64,000 nucleotides of DNA from Streptomyces cyaneofuscatus (GTDB taxonomy: Bacteria > Actinomycetota > Actinomycetes > Streptomycetales > Streptomycetaceae), in assembly GCF_000718135.1 (NCBI RefSeq), contig NZ_JOEM01000007.1, positions 186,001-250,000 on the forward strand. The letters run 5' to 3'. The translations under genes were made by a program, and so were the position numbers. The notes below the pieces were generated by a model, which worked only from the letters and a program-made list of their open reading frames with translations, was not told the origin of the DNA and ran no database searches. This document shows positions 15,119-22,886 of the stretch, piece by piece (position 1 is the first letter of the stretch; every line of letters starts with the position of its first letter).

Positions 15119-16981
15119 ATGACGGATCGTCACATACCGGATACCGGCATACCGGATCCCGGCGTACCCGATCCCGGCATACCGGATCCCGAGGAGCTGG
15201 AGGCGCTCCGGGAGCGCTACCGCCACGAACGTGAGCGGCGCGTACGCCCCGACGGCGTCCGCCAGTACCGCCCCACCGACGCCGAGTTCGGGTACTACGC
15301 CGCCGATCCGTACACCGAGCCGGCCAAGCGTGAGCCGGTGCACGACACGGTCGACGTCGCCGTGGTCGGCGGCGGGTTCGGCGGCATCCTGGCGGGGGCT
15401 CGGTTACGGCAGCGGGGCGTGGAGCGCATCCGGATCGTCGAGCAGGGCGGTGACTTCGGGGGCACCTGGTACTGGAACCGCTACCCGGGCATCCACTGCG
15501 ACATCGAGTCGCACGTCTACCTGCCGATGCTCGACGAGACCGGCCATGTGCCGGAGTGGAAGTACTCCCCCGGCGAGGAGATACGCCGCCACGCGGTGCG
15601 GATCGCGCAGAAGTTCTCCCTCGGCCCGGACGCCCTCTTCTCCACCACGGTCACCTCCCTGGCCTGGGACGAGGCGGCGGAGGCGTGGCTCGTGACCACC
15701 GACCGCGGGGACGCGTTCCGGGCCACGTACGTCGTCACCGCCACCGGCACCCTCTCCGAGCCGAAACTCCCCGGGATACCGGGGATCGAGGACTTCGCGG
15801 GCCATACGTTCCACACCTCGCGGTGGGACTACGCCTACACCGGAGGCACCCCGGAGGGCGGTATGACCGGCCTCGCGGGGAAGCGGGTGGGCGTCGTCGG
15901 CACCGGCGCCACGGGCATCCAGGTCATTCCGATGCTGGCCGAGGACGCCGGGCACGTCCACGTCTTCCAGCGCACCCCCTCCACCGTCGACGTACGCGCC
16001 AACCGCCGCACCACCGCCCAGGACGTCGGCGCGGACCGCGAGGGCTGGGCGCGCGAACGCCGCGAGAACTACCTGCGGATCGTCTCCGGCGAAGCGGAGG
16101 AGCGGGATCTCGTGGCGGACGGCTGGACCCGCTCGGCGGTCCTCCTGGAGAAGCTGCTGCCGAGCTTCCGCCGGGGAGGCGACCGGAAGGCCTTCGAGGC
16201 CGCGTACGAGGTCGCCGACGCCGCCAAGATGAACGAGCTGCGCGCCCGTGTCGAGCGGTCCGTCACCGACCCCTGCACGGCGGAGAAGCTCAAGCCCTGG
16301 TACCGGTACGCCTGTAAACGGCCCGCCTTCTCGGACGCGTACTACCAGGCGTTCAACCGCTCCGACGTCACCCTGGTCGACACCGCGGACACCCACGGCA
16401 TCGAACGTGTCACCGCGCACGGCGTCGTGGTGGGCGGTACCACGTACGAACTCGACTGCCTGATCTTCGCCACGGGCTTCTCCGTCGGCACCTCCGGCAT
16501 CCTCTCCGGAAAGCTGCCCGTCCACGGCCGGGGCGGGCAGCAACTGCTGCACCGGTGGGGGCAGGAAGGTCCGCGTACGCTCCACGGCTTCACCAGCAAC
16601 GGGTTCCCGAACCTGCTCCAGATGGGCACCCTCCAGAACGCCAGCAGCGTCAACTTCACCCACATCCTGGACGAGCAGGCGGTCCACGCCGCCGCCCTGA
16701 TCGCGGCCGCCGAGGCCGGGGGCGCGGTCATCGAACCGTCCCGCGAGGACGAGGACGCGTGGATCGCCGCGCTCGCCGAGGACGCCCCCGACCACGAGTG
16801 GTTCCACGCCGAGTGCACCCCCGGCTACTACAACCGGGAGGGACGCGGGCGGCCGAACGGCCCCTTCACCTACCCGCACGGCGCGGTCGCCTTCCACGAG
16901 CTGCTGGGACGGTGGCGCGAGGAGTCCATGGCGGCGATCCTCCGGCCGAGGGCGACCGGTGGGCGTCAGCCCCACTGCTGA
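15119..16981 (+). CDS. Baeyer-Villiger-type flavin monooxygenase
   Basis: The 620-residue protein is a class B (FAD and NADPH) monooxygenase. The FAD-binding Rossmann motif is VAVVGGGFGG near residue 80, followed by GGTWYWNRYPGIHCDIES. The Baeyer-Villiger fingerprint reads FAGHTFHTSRWD (final residue Asp, a known variant). The NADPH Rossmann motif is VGVVGTGATG. These enzymes insert oxygen next to a ketone to give an ester or lactone. The N-terminus has an unusual repeat of xGIPDP-type pentapeptides (IPDTGIPDPGVPDPGIPDP). The ATG at 15119 follows GGAGCGAGG. The 3' end overlaps the convergent ricin-type fragment by 16 bp. Confidence 0.92.
   Translation: MTDRHIPDTGIPDPGVPDPGIPDPEELEALRERYRHERERRVRPDGVRQYRPTDAEFGYYAADPYTEPAKREPVHDTVDVAVVGGGFGGILAGARLRQRGVERIRIVEQGGDFGGTWYWNRYPGIHCDIESHVYLPMLDETGHVPEWKYSPGEEIRRHAVRIAQKFSLGPDALFSTTVTSLAWDEAAEAWLVTTDRGDAFRATYVVTATGTLSEPKLPGIPGIEDFAGHTFHTSRWDYAYTGGTPEGGMTGLAGKRVGVVGTGATGIQVIPMLAEDAGHVHVFQRTPSTVDVRANRRTTAQDVGADREGWARERRENYLRIVSGEAEERDLVADGWTRSAVLLEKLLPSFRRGGDRKAFEAAYEVADAAKMNELRARVERSVTDPCTAEKLKPWYRYACKRPAFSDAYYQAFNRSDVTLVDTADTHGIERVTAHGVVVGGTTYELDCLIFATGFSVGTSGILSGKLPVHGRGGQQLLHRWGQEGPRTLHGFTSNGFPNLLQMGTLQNASSVNFTHILDEQAVHAAALIAAAEAGGAVIEPSREDEDAWIAALAEDAPDHEWFHAECTPGYYNREGRGRPNGPFTYPHGAVAFHELLGRWREESMAAILRPRATGGRQPHC
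15137..15191. repeat. Tandem 15-bp coding repeat
   Basis: The 5' end of the monooxygenase gene carries about three and a half imperfect copies of a 15-base unit (consensus GGCATACCGGATCCC), encoding (G-I/V-P-D-P)n. Such repeats vary in copy number by slippage. Confidence 0.75.
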
Positions 16982-17370
16982 CGGCTCGTACCGGTGCACG
17001 GCTGCGCACGAAAGCCCGGGGCGGCGTTGTCGTCCAGGCATGCCCCGGTGGCCACGCTTCTGACCTCGACCGAGTCGTCGGGCCAGGTGGTGAACGACCA
17101 CTTCTGCGGGACGGAGGCGGAACAGTCCACGGCCGTCAGCCCCTCCTCGCCGTGGCTCAGGCAGGCCCCGGTGGCGTGGTTGCGCAACTGATGGGTGCCG
17201 TCCGGCAGCTTGCGCACGGTCCACCGCTGGTAGCTCAGCCCGTTGCACGCGTACGTACGAAGCTTCTGGTCGAGGCTGTGGTCGAGGCAGGCCCCGGTGG
17301 TACGGCTGACGAAGATCCTGGCCGAGCGGGACGGTCCGGGGCCGCCCACCTCGGCCGTTCCGTCGCTCAC
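16966..17370 (-). pseudogene. Ricin-type beta-trefoil lectin domain, orphan fragment
   Basis: The 134-residue frame is a nearly complete beta-trefoil with three QxW-type repeats (SYQRW, PQKW, RQQW) and repeated TGACLD/TGACLS elements. This is the RICIN carbohydrate-binding module normally attached to secreted hydrolases. There is no signal peptide and no catalytic domain, and a perfect 16-bp hairpin begins at the start codon itself (17370-17404). The most likely reading is the severed C-terminal module of a former secreted enzyme. An intact cytoplasmic lectin would be unusual. It is convergent with the monooxygenase gene. Confidence 0.6.
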
Positions 17371-17404
17371 CGTCTCCGCGCCCCCGGCGGGGGCGCGGAG
17401 ACGG
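17370..17404. terminator. Perfect 16-bp hairpin with 3-base loop
   Basis: The arms at 17370-17385 and 17389-17404 are exact complements around a GGC loop. It is terminator-like, yet it lies directly at the 5' end of the ricin fragment and at the edge of the SH3-like fragment. It therefore probably marks the end of a former gene. Confidence 0.75.
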
Positions 17405-17584
17405 TGGGGACTGCGCCACAGGCACCGGCAGCGGACCCGGCACCGGCTGCGGCTGATTCCGCTCGGCGGCTTCCTGGCGGGAGGCCACGTCCACGCCTGC
17501 GGCGTCTCCAGCGGCCGGTGGTACGCGATCAGTTACTACGGATACGTCCGGTACGTCTCCGCCACCTGCGGCACCACCGTCTGA
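17405..17584 (+). pseudogene. SH3-like secreted-protein remnant
   Basis: The last ~45 codons before the stop at 17582-17584 read LIPLGGFLAGGHVHACGVSS, then GRWYAISYYGYVRYVSATCG. This is the C-terminal half of a bacterial SH3 domain of the type in small secreted Streptomyces proteins with a Cys pair. The upstream part in this frame (Arg-rich) does not make sense and has no start or signal peptide. It is therefore a truncated or frameshifted remnant. It faces the DUF5701 gene tail to tail. Confidence 0.45.
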
Positions 17585-17599
17585 CCGTACGCCCGCACC

Positions 17600-18280
17600 T
17601 CAGCTCCGGCGTCCGGTCGCGGAGGCGAAGCCCAGCCAGGTGTGCCGGTTGCCCGCCCAGCACCAGCCCACCTTCGGGGCGTTTCGCCGCTCGCCGCCGT
17701 CCCGTCCGGTGCCGTTGCTGATCCAGATCGCCGGGGTGCGGGCGTCCAGGGCGCCGTTGGCCTTGCGGAGCCGCGAACCGATGGTCATGAAGCAGTGGTT
17801 GCGCTCCAGGGCGGCCGGCTGCTGGAGCACCCAGTGGATGCCCTCGGTCAGCACCAGCGGCGTGCGCCCCTGTTGGACGAGGGCGGGCAGGGCCTCGTTC
17901 GGGCTCCAGTTGGCCATCTGATCGCCGCGGTCGATGCCGGTGAGGAGGTAGAGAGGCGCATCCGGCAGGGCGAGGTCTTCCAGCGGCGTGAAGAGATCGA
18001 CATCGGGCATGTCGGTGACGACGAAACCCGGCTTCTCCTCGCGGCGGAGCAGCGGGGCGAGCGCGGAGGCGGGGGCCCGGTCGGGGTGGACGGCGAGCAG
18101 GGTGCGCTCGCCGTCCACGCTGTCGTCGGTGCCCCCGGCGTTCCGGGCGAAGGCGCGCAGCTCGGTCGCGGTCAGTCCGGCCAGCTCATGGACCCCCAGC
18201 TCGATCAGCCGCTCGGCCTGCGCGGGAAGGGCCGGCAGTTCCGGGCGGACGGTGGAGGTGACGGGCGCGGTCTCGGGCAC
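17600..18280 (-). CDS. DUF5701-family protein
   Basis: A cytosolic-looking protein of about 226 residues. Its recognisable segments are ERLIELGVHELAGLTATELRAFA, a PGFVVTDMPDVDLFTPLEDL stretch and the C-terminal KANGALDARTPAIWISNGTG and GWCWAGNRHTWLGFAS. I place it in the DUF5701 family of actinobacterial proteins with no known activity. There is no membrane segment or metal motif. The GTG at 18280 has GGGAG close by; upstream extension to 18376 is possible but lacks a ribosome site. It lies downstream of, and codirectional with, the F420-type oxidoreductase, 111 bp away. Confidence 0.7.
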   Translation of the reverse strand: MPETAPVTSTVRPELPALPAQAERLIELGVHELAGLTATELRAFARNAGGTDDSVDGERTLLAVHPDRAPASALAPLLRREEKPGFVVTDMPDVDLFTPLEDLALPDAPLYLLTGIDRGDQMANWSPNEALPALVQQGRTPLVLTEGIHWVLQQPAALERNHCFMTIGSRLRKANGALDARTPAIWISNGTGRDGGERRNAPKVGWCWAGNRHTWLGFASATGRRS

Positions 18281-18391
18281 GATGCTCCCAGGGGTGGCGG
18301 CGTGAAGGGGACCCAGCTCGGACAAGACCGCCGGCCGAATTATTCCCGCCGCTTCTCTACAGCTCGTCCTCTCCACGGCTCGTCGTCTTCT

Positions 18392-19282
18392 CTACAGCTC
18401 GTCGCCGAACGCCTCGGCCAGCTCCCGCCACTGGGCCCTGGGCAGTCCGGCGCCGCCCTCGTCGGCGGTGAGCACCTGGAGCGCCACATGGTCGGCGCCC
18501 GCGTCGAGGTACGCCCGGGTCCGGGCCTTCACGTGCTCGGCGTCGCCCAGCGCGAAGAGGGCGTCGAGGAGGCGGACGCTGCCGCCGCCCTCGAAGTCGC
18601 TCTCCGCGAACCCCAGCCGCAGCAGGTTGGCGGTGTAGTTGGGGAGCTGGAGGTACATCTCCAGCATGTTCCGCGCGGTGGTGCGGGCCCGGTCCGGGTC
18701 GGTGTCGAGCACGACCGTCAGCTCGGGGGCGAGCAGGGCGTCGGGGCCGAGCGCCTCGCGGGCCTCGGCCGTGTGCTCGGTGGTGACGAGATACGGGTGT
18801 GCGCCCAGCGCCCGGTCGGCCGCGAGCTTCAGCATCTTCGGGCCGAGCGCCGCCAGGACCCGCTCCCCGGGCTCCACGGCCGGGTTCGCCGCGTCGAGCG
18901 CGTCGAGGTAGGCGACCATCGCGCTGTACGGCTTCGCGTACTGCGGCACCAGCGGACCGTGGCTGACGCCCAGGCCGAGGACGAAGCGCCCGCGCGCGGC
19001 CTCCTCGACGGTGGCGATCCGGGCGGCCACCTCCTCGGCGGTGTGGCTCCAGATGTTCAGGATGCCGGTGGCCACCGTCACCGTACGGGTGGCGGCGACG
19101 ACGGCGGCTGCGTCGTCCGGTGAGGGGCTGCCACCGATCCAGAGGGTGCCGTACCCCAGCTCTTCGAGTTCGGCGACCGCCTCCGCGATCGCCTTCCTGC
19201 CCGTGTCGTCCGTCCGCGACCCGTGCAGGGCGCCGCTCCAGATGCCGACCCGGCCGAATGCCTCGTGCGTCAAGGAAGTCAT
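18392..19282 (-). CDS. F420-type LLM-class oxidoreductase (luciferase-like)
   Basis: The 296-residue protein is a TIM-barrel luciferase-like monooxygenase family member. It has FGRVGIWSGAL, LEELGYGTLWIGG, VATGILNIW, GRFVLGLGVSH and ALGPKMLKLAADRALGAHPYLVTTEHT. The set matches the mycobacterial/Streptomyces TIGR03620-type F420-dependent enzymes more than FMN luciferases. It probably carries out hydride transfer with F420H2; the substrate is unknown. The ATG at 19282 begins the conserved sequence, but no strong ribosome site is visible and an upstream GTG is an alternative. The TauD-like gene upstream is on the same strand. Confidence 0.85.
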   Translation of the reverse strand: MTSLTHEAFGRVGIWSGALHGSRTDDTGRKAIAEAVAELEELGYGTLWIGGSPSPDDAAAVVAATRTVTVATGILNIWSHTAEEVAARIATVEEAARGRFVLGLGVSHGPLVPQYAKPYSAMVAYLDALDAANPAVEPGERVLAALGPKMLKLAADRALGAHPYLVTTEHTAEAREALGPDALLAPELTVVLDTDPDRARTTARNMLEMYLQLPNYTANLLRLGFAESDFEGGGSVRLLDALFALGDAEHVKARTRAYLDAGADHVALQVLTADEGGAGLPRAQWRELAEAFGDEL

Positions 19283-19399
19283 GGGGTGATCAACCGTCAC
19301 GCGGCCCCGATATTCCCGGCGGGCGACCCGCTCACCCGTACGGCGCAGCACAGCGGTGCGCACGTACGCATGAGCGGGTCGCGGACGGCATCAGGCGGC

Positions 19400-20206
19400 C
19401 TAGGCCTGCGGGCGCTCCACACCGATCACCTTGCGGTACACGCGGGCGCCGTCGCCGTAGTCGTCCACGGCGTAGTGCCAGGTCGCCTGGTTGTCCCAGA
19501 GCACGAAGTCGCCGGGGTTCCAGCCGAAGCGGATGGTGTAGTCCGGCGACGAGGCGTGCCGGAGGAGGTGGTCGAGGAGCACCTTGCCCTCCTCGGGGGT
19601 GATCCCGGTGAGCCGGAGCGCCGAGGTGCTGATGAACAGCCCCTTCCGCCCGGTGACGGGGTGTTCGAGGACGACCGGGTGCTCGACGGTCTCCCCGACG
19701 GCGGTCCGCTTCTTCCCCTGGGCGTAGTTCTGCGGGTCGGCGTCGTAGGCGGCGCTCACCGAGGCGAGCAGCACCTTGAAGGGCTCCGACAGATCGTCGT
19801 ACGCGGCCTGGAGGTCGGCCCACAGGGTGTGCCCGCCGAGCTCGGGCACCTCCTCGTAGGTGAGCGACTCGATGGCGAAGACGGGGCTGCGCCAGAGCCC
19901 GCCGATGTGCCACTGGCTCGCCTTCCCCGTCTGGCGGACGTTGTACGGGTAGACCAGCGGGTTGGCGGCGTCCTTGACGGCGGTCGGGTGGTCGAACGGC
20001 TCCGCGAAGATGCGTACGGCCTCGACGTGCTGGTCGGGCGTCAGGTGCTGGTTGCGGAACACCAGCACCTTGTGCTCCTCGAAGGCCTCGCGCAGCCGGT
20101 CGGCGGTCGCCTCGCCGACGGGTCGCGTGAGGTCGACGCCGATCACCTCGGCGCCGATCCTGGGTCCGACGCGGCGTATCTCCAGTGCGGTGGTGGCGGT
20201 GGTCAT
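19400..20206 (-). CDS. TauD/TfdA-family Fe(II)/2-oxoglutarate enzyme with HxG instead of HxD
   Basis: The 268-residue protein has the complete TauD/TfdA fold signature: EVIGVDLTRPV, VLVFRNQHLTPDQHVE, GGHTLWADLQAAYDDLS, GDFVLWDNQATWHYAVDDY and the C-terminal RVYRK. The distal iron ligand His244 and 2-oxoglutarate-binding Arg (255/258) are present. At the proximal motif, where the family has WHTD or WHxD, this protein reads WHIGGLW: His100 is kept but the metal-binding Asp is Gly102. In non-haem iron halogenases the same carboxylate is replaced by Gly or Ala, opening a chloride site. The protein may be a halogenase, an inactive homologue or a mutant hydroxylase. The ATG at 20206 fits the GGGAG spacing. 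Confidence 0.88.
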   Translation of the reverse strand: MTTATTALEIRRVGPRIGAEVIGVDLTRPVGEATADRLREAFEEHKVLVFRNQHLTPDQHVEAVRIFAEPFDHPTAVKDAANPLVYPYNVRQTGKASQWHIGGLWRSPVFAIESLTYEEVPELGGHTLWADLQAAYDDLSEPFKVLLASVSAAYDADPQNYAQGKKRTAVGETVEHPVVLEHPVTGRKGLFISTSALRLTGITPEEGKVLLDHLLRHASSPDYTIRFGWNPGDFVLWDNQATWHYAVDDYGDGARVYRKVIGVERPQA

Positions 20207-20454
20207 GCCCATCTGCTCCCTGTGCTCGCGGCTGTTGTCGTACGGGGACCGGAGGCGGGTTCGTCAACAGAGGGACGCGCGCGTGCGCGCCAGGTCCACG
20301 TACAGGCGGCGGTGGAGCGCGGGGAGGGTCACCCGTCCACGGTAGGCGCGCTTCCCCGGCCCGGTACAGGCGCGCCGCGTTGCACTCGCATGAACAGAAC
20401 CGGCTGCCCTCCCCCACCGTGCGGCGGGAGAAGGGCAGTTGCTCGCGCGTCCGG

Positions 20455-22575
20455 TCAGGGGGCGGTGCCCCAGGTGAGGGTGGAGCCGACGTAGACGCCG
20501 ATTCTCGGGGCGTCGGCGAAGGCGGTGTTGGTGGCGCGGCTGTAGTCGTCGGCTTCCTGGAAGGACGACCAGTCGCTCTTGTTGATCCGTAGCTGGATCT
20601 CGCCGGTCGAGGCTCCCGCCGCCAGCGTGCCGCTGCCGAAGCCCGCCTCCAGGTAGTGGCCGGCGCCGGGGGCCGGCGCGCTTGCCGTACGTACGCCGTG
20701 CGTCACGTTGCCGCAGCCCAGGACCGCCCAGTCGCAGGAGGTGGCGAAGGTACTCGCTCCGGCGTCAGGGGTGAACCAGTAGCGGGCCGTCAGCGTGGAC
20801 AGGTCCACCGCGCTCGTCCCGGTGTTGACCACCTGGAGGGACATGCGGATCTGGTTGTCGGTCGGGGAGGAGTCGGTGTTGCGGTACTGGACCTTGAGGG
20901 CACCGGTCCCGGTGCCCCCGCCCGCCTCGGTGGTGACCGGGAGGGCTCCCGACGCCGCCGATATGTTGCCCGCAGCATCCTTGGCCCGGACCGAGTAGCT
21001 GTAGGTGGTCGACGCGCTCAGGCCGGTGTCGGTGAAGGCGGTCGAGGCGGTGGAGCCCACGACCGCGCCGCCGCGCAGGATGTCGTACCCGGTGACCGCC
21101 CGGTTGTCCGTGGACGCCGTCCAGGCCAGGGTGACGCTGCTGCTGGACTTGGCCGTGGCCCGCAGGGCCGTGGGTGCCGTCGGCGCCTGGGTGTCCTGCT
21201 CGCCGCCATTGCCGCCGTCGAGCGGCGGGTTGGCGTTGCGGAGGAGCTCCTGGAACTGGCTGGAGAACCAGTGCCCGGCGACCGGCGAGTCGGGCAGAGC
21301 ACCCGTGAGGTTGAAGCCGTTGCGGCCGTTGCCGGTGTACGTGGGGTCGCACATCCGGTCGAAGCCCTTGCCCTCGTCGTTGTCGACGGGCTTGCTGCTG
21401 CCGTCGGACTCGCCCGGCGGCTTGGCCCAGACGTAGGCGTCGATCCCGGGCTCGGGGGCGGTCGTGGGCCGCTCGCCGACGCCGGCGCCGCTCTGGTTGC
21501 ACCAGTTGCCCGCGTGGATACGGCGGTCGGTGCGGCCGCCGTCGACGTAGGCGTCGACGCTGGTCGTCGGGCCGGGGCCGGCGGGCCGGGAGGGGCCGCC
21601 CCAGCCGTTGCGGGCGGTGTCGATGAGCATGCCGATGCCGGGGGCGAAGCCCTGGCCGACCAGCTCGGTGCGCAGGGCCTGGGCGAACGTCAGCTCGTCC
21701 ACGTAGTAGTTCCAGTCGACCCAGGAGGACTGACGGACGGTGGTGCCGTTCACCGAGTCCGTAACCTTGAAGTGGGGTTCTTTGAGGGCCGAGTAGTTGG
21801 CGGTGTTCACGATGAAGCCGTGGACGTCGGCGACGGAGGCGCCTTCGACGGTGGCGGCCTTCTTGAACTGCTCGGCGGCGGGGACGAAGTTGGAGTCCCA
21901 GCCGAGCCAGCCGTGGTGGGCCGCGTCGACGTAGTTGTAGACGTTGGGGAGGGCGCCGAGCGTGTGGAGGGCGTACCCGATGCCCTTCTCGTAGTTCCCG
22001 TTCGCCTTCATCGTGGCGCACTCGGGGGTCGACCCGGCGGTGCCGCCCGCATTGGTGACCAGGTTGGGCAGCGAGTCGGGTTCGATGAGGGTGACGATGC
22101 GCAGGCTCGCGTAGGCGGGGTCGCCGAGGATGGCGGCGATCGGGTCGATGTAGTCGCTCTTGTAGCGGCCGAGCTCGGTGGGGCCGAGTTCGCCGTTGGA
22201 GGCGAGGGCGGCGCAGTCCCGGCCGGGGAGGTTGTAGATGACGACCTGGAAGAGGTCGGCTCCCTGGCTCACGGCCGTGTCGAGGTGGGCGCGCAGGCCG
22301 CGCGCGCCGGGGGTGCCGCCGATGGCGGCGATGCGGTCCATCCAGACGAACGACGGTTCGTCCGCGATGACGCCGCCGCCCGGTTCGGCGGCGGCCCTGG
22401 CGGACCAGTCGGGGTTCACATAGGCGGTGGCGCCGACGTAGGGGTTGTCGACGCGGGCGGCGGCCGTTGCCTGGCCGGGCAAGGCGATCGCGAGGGACGC
22501 GCCCATGACCAGGGCGGACAGTGCGGCGACCGCTCGTCTGCGCGGTGCGTGCGGGGTGGTGCCTCTGCTTCTCAT
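20455..22575 (-). CDS. Secreted GH6 cellulase with FN3 and CBM3 modules
   Basis: The 706-residue protein has a signal peptide (about 1-39, ending ATAAA) and a GH6 catalytic domain (about 41-450). GH6 motifs include VVIYNLPGRDCAA with the candidate acid Asp120, IVTLIEPDSLPNLV, NVYNYVDAAHHGWLGW and DAYVWAKPPGESDG. An FN3 linker domain (about 465-555) and a C-terminal family 3 cellulose-binding module (ALKVQYRNTDSS to AFADAPRIGVYVG) follow. Long loops and the Cys pattern suggest an exo-acting cellobiohydrolase. Two CebR-type palindromes lie upstream, which fits induction by cellobiose/cellooligosaccharides. The ribosome site is GGAGCACGGAGCC before ATG 22575. Confidence 0.93.
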   Translation of the reverse strand: MRSRGTTPHAPRRRAVAALSALVMGASLAIALPGQATAAARVDNPYVGATAYVNPDWSARAAAEPGGGVIADEPSFVWMDRIAAIGGTPGARGLRAHLDTAVSQGADLFQVVIYNLPGRDCAALASNGELGPTELGRYKSDYIDPIAAILGDPAYASLRIVTLIEPDSLPNLVTNAGGTAGSTPECATMKANGNYEKGIGYALHTLGALPNVYNYVDAAHHGWLGWDSNFVPAAEQFKKAATVEGASVADVHGFIVNTANYSALKEPHFKVTDSVNGTTVRQSSWVDWNYYVDELTFAQALRTELVGQGFAPGIGMLIDTARNGWGGPSRPAGPGPTTSVDAYVDGGRTDRRIHAGNWCNQSGAGVGERPTTAPEPGIDAYVWAKPPGESDGSSKPVDNDEGKGFDRMCDPTYTGNGRNGFNLTGALPDSPVAGHWFSSQFQELLRNANPPLDGGNGGEQDTQAPTAPTALRATAKSSSSVTLAWTASTDNRAVTGYDILRGGAVVGSTASTAFTDTGLSASTTYSYSVRAKDAAGNISAASGALPVTTEAGGGTGTGALKVQYRNTDSSPTDNQIRMSLQVVNTGTSAVDLSTLTARYWFTPDAGASTFATSCDWAVLGCGNVTHGVRTASAPAPGAGHYLEAGFGSGTLAAGASTGEIQLRINKSDWSSFQEADDYSRATNTAFADAPRIGVYVGSTLTWGTAP

Positions 22576-22711
22576 GTGCGGCTCCGTGCTCCTCTCGTAC
22601 GTCCGCCACGGCCTGACGTGGCGGACGGGCTCAGGGCGTCATGGTGCTCAGGAGGTGAGGCGTGCGAGGTAGTGCGGCATGTGGTGCGGTATGCGGTGCG
22701 GGAACGAACTG

Positions 22712-22725
22712 TGGGAGCGCTCCCA
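22712..22725. promoter_or_regulatory. CebR operator (proximal)
   Basis: TGGGAGCGCTCCCA, a perfect 14-bp palindrome identical to the Streptomyces CebR consensus, is about 137 bp upstream of the cellulase start. Confidence 0.9.
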
Positions 22726-22797
22726 AGGTGGCGTGACAGCCAGTACATGTCAAGCGGTCCGACTCAATCACCTTGCGCTGAAGGGGATTTGACGTGA

Positions 22798-22811
22798 TGG
22801 AAGCGCTCCCA
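22798..22811. promoter_or_regulatory. CebR operator (distal)
   Basis: TGGAAGCGCTCCCA differs from the perfect CebR palindrome at one position. It is 86 bp further upstream than the first site. The only transcription start it can serve is that of the cellulase, because the next gene ends here. Confidence 0.8.
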
Positions 22812-22886
22812 TCCGGCGATCGAAAAGCTCTCCACCAAGCCGTCCGACGGTGGGCCGGGCCTGCCGGGCCCACCGTCAGGCGTGGC

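Noticed and set aside
15137..15191. Tandem 15-bp units that could be mistaken for a CRISPR array
   Set aside because: There are no spacers, the units are in frame and encode GIPDP pentapeptides.
15404..17494. A 696-codon minus-strand frame
   Set aside because: It lies opposite the Baeyer-Villiger gene, which has all flavoprotein motifs.
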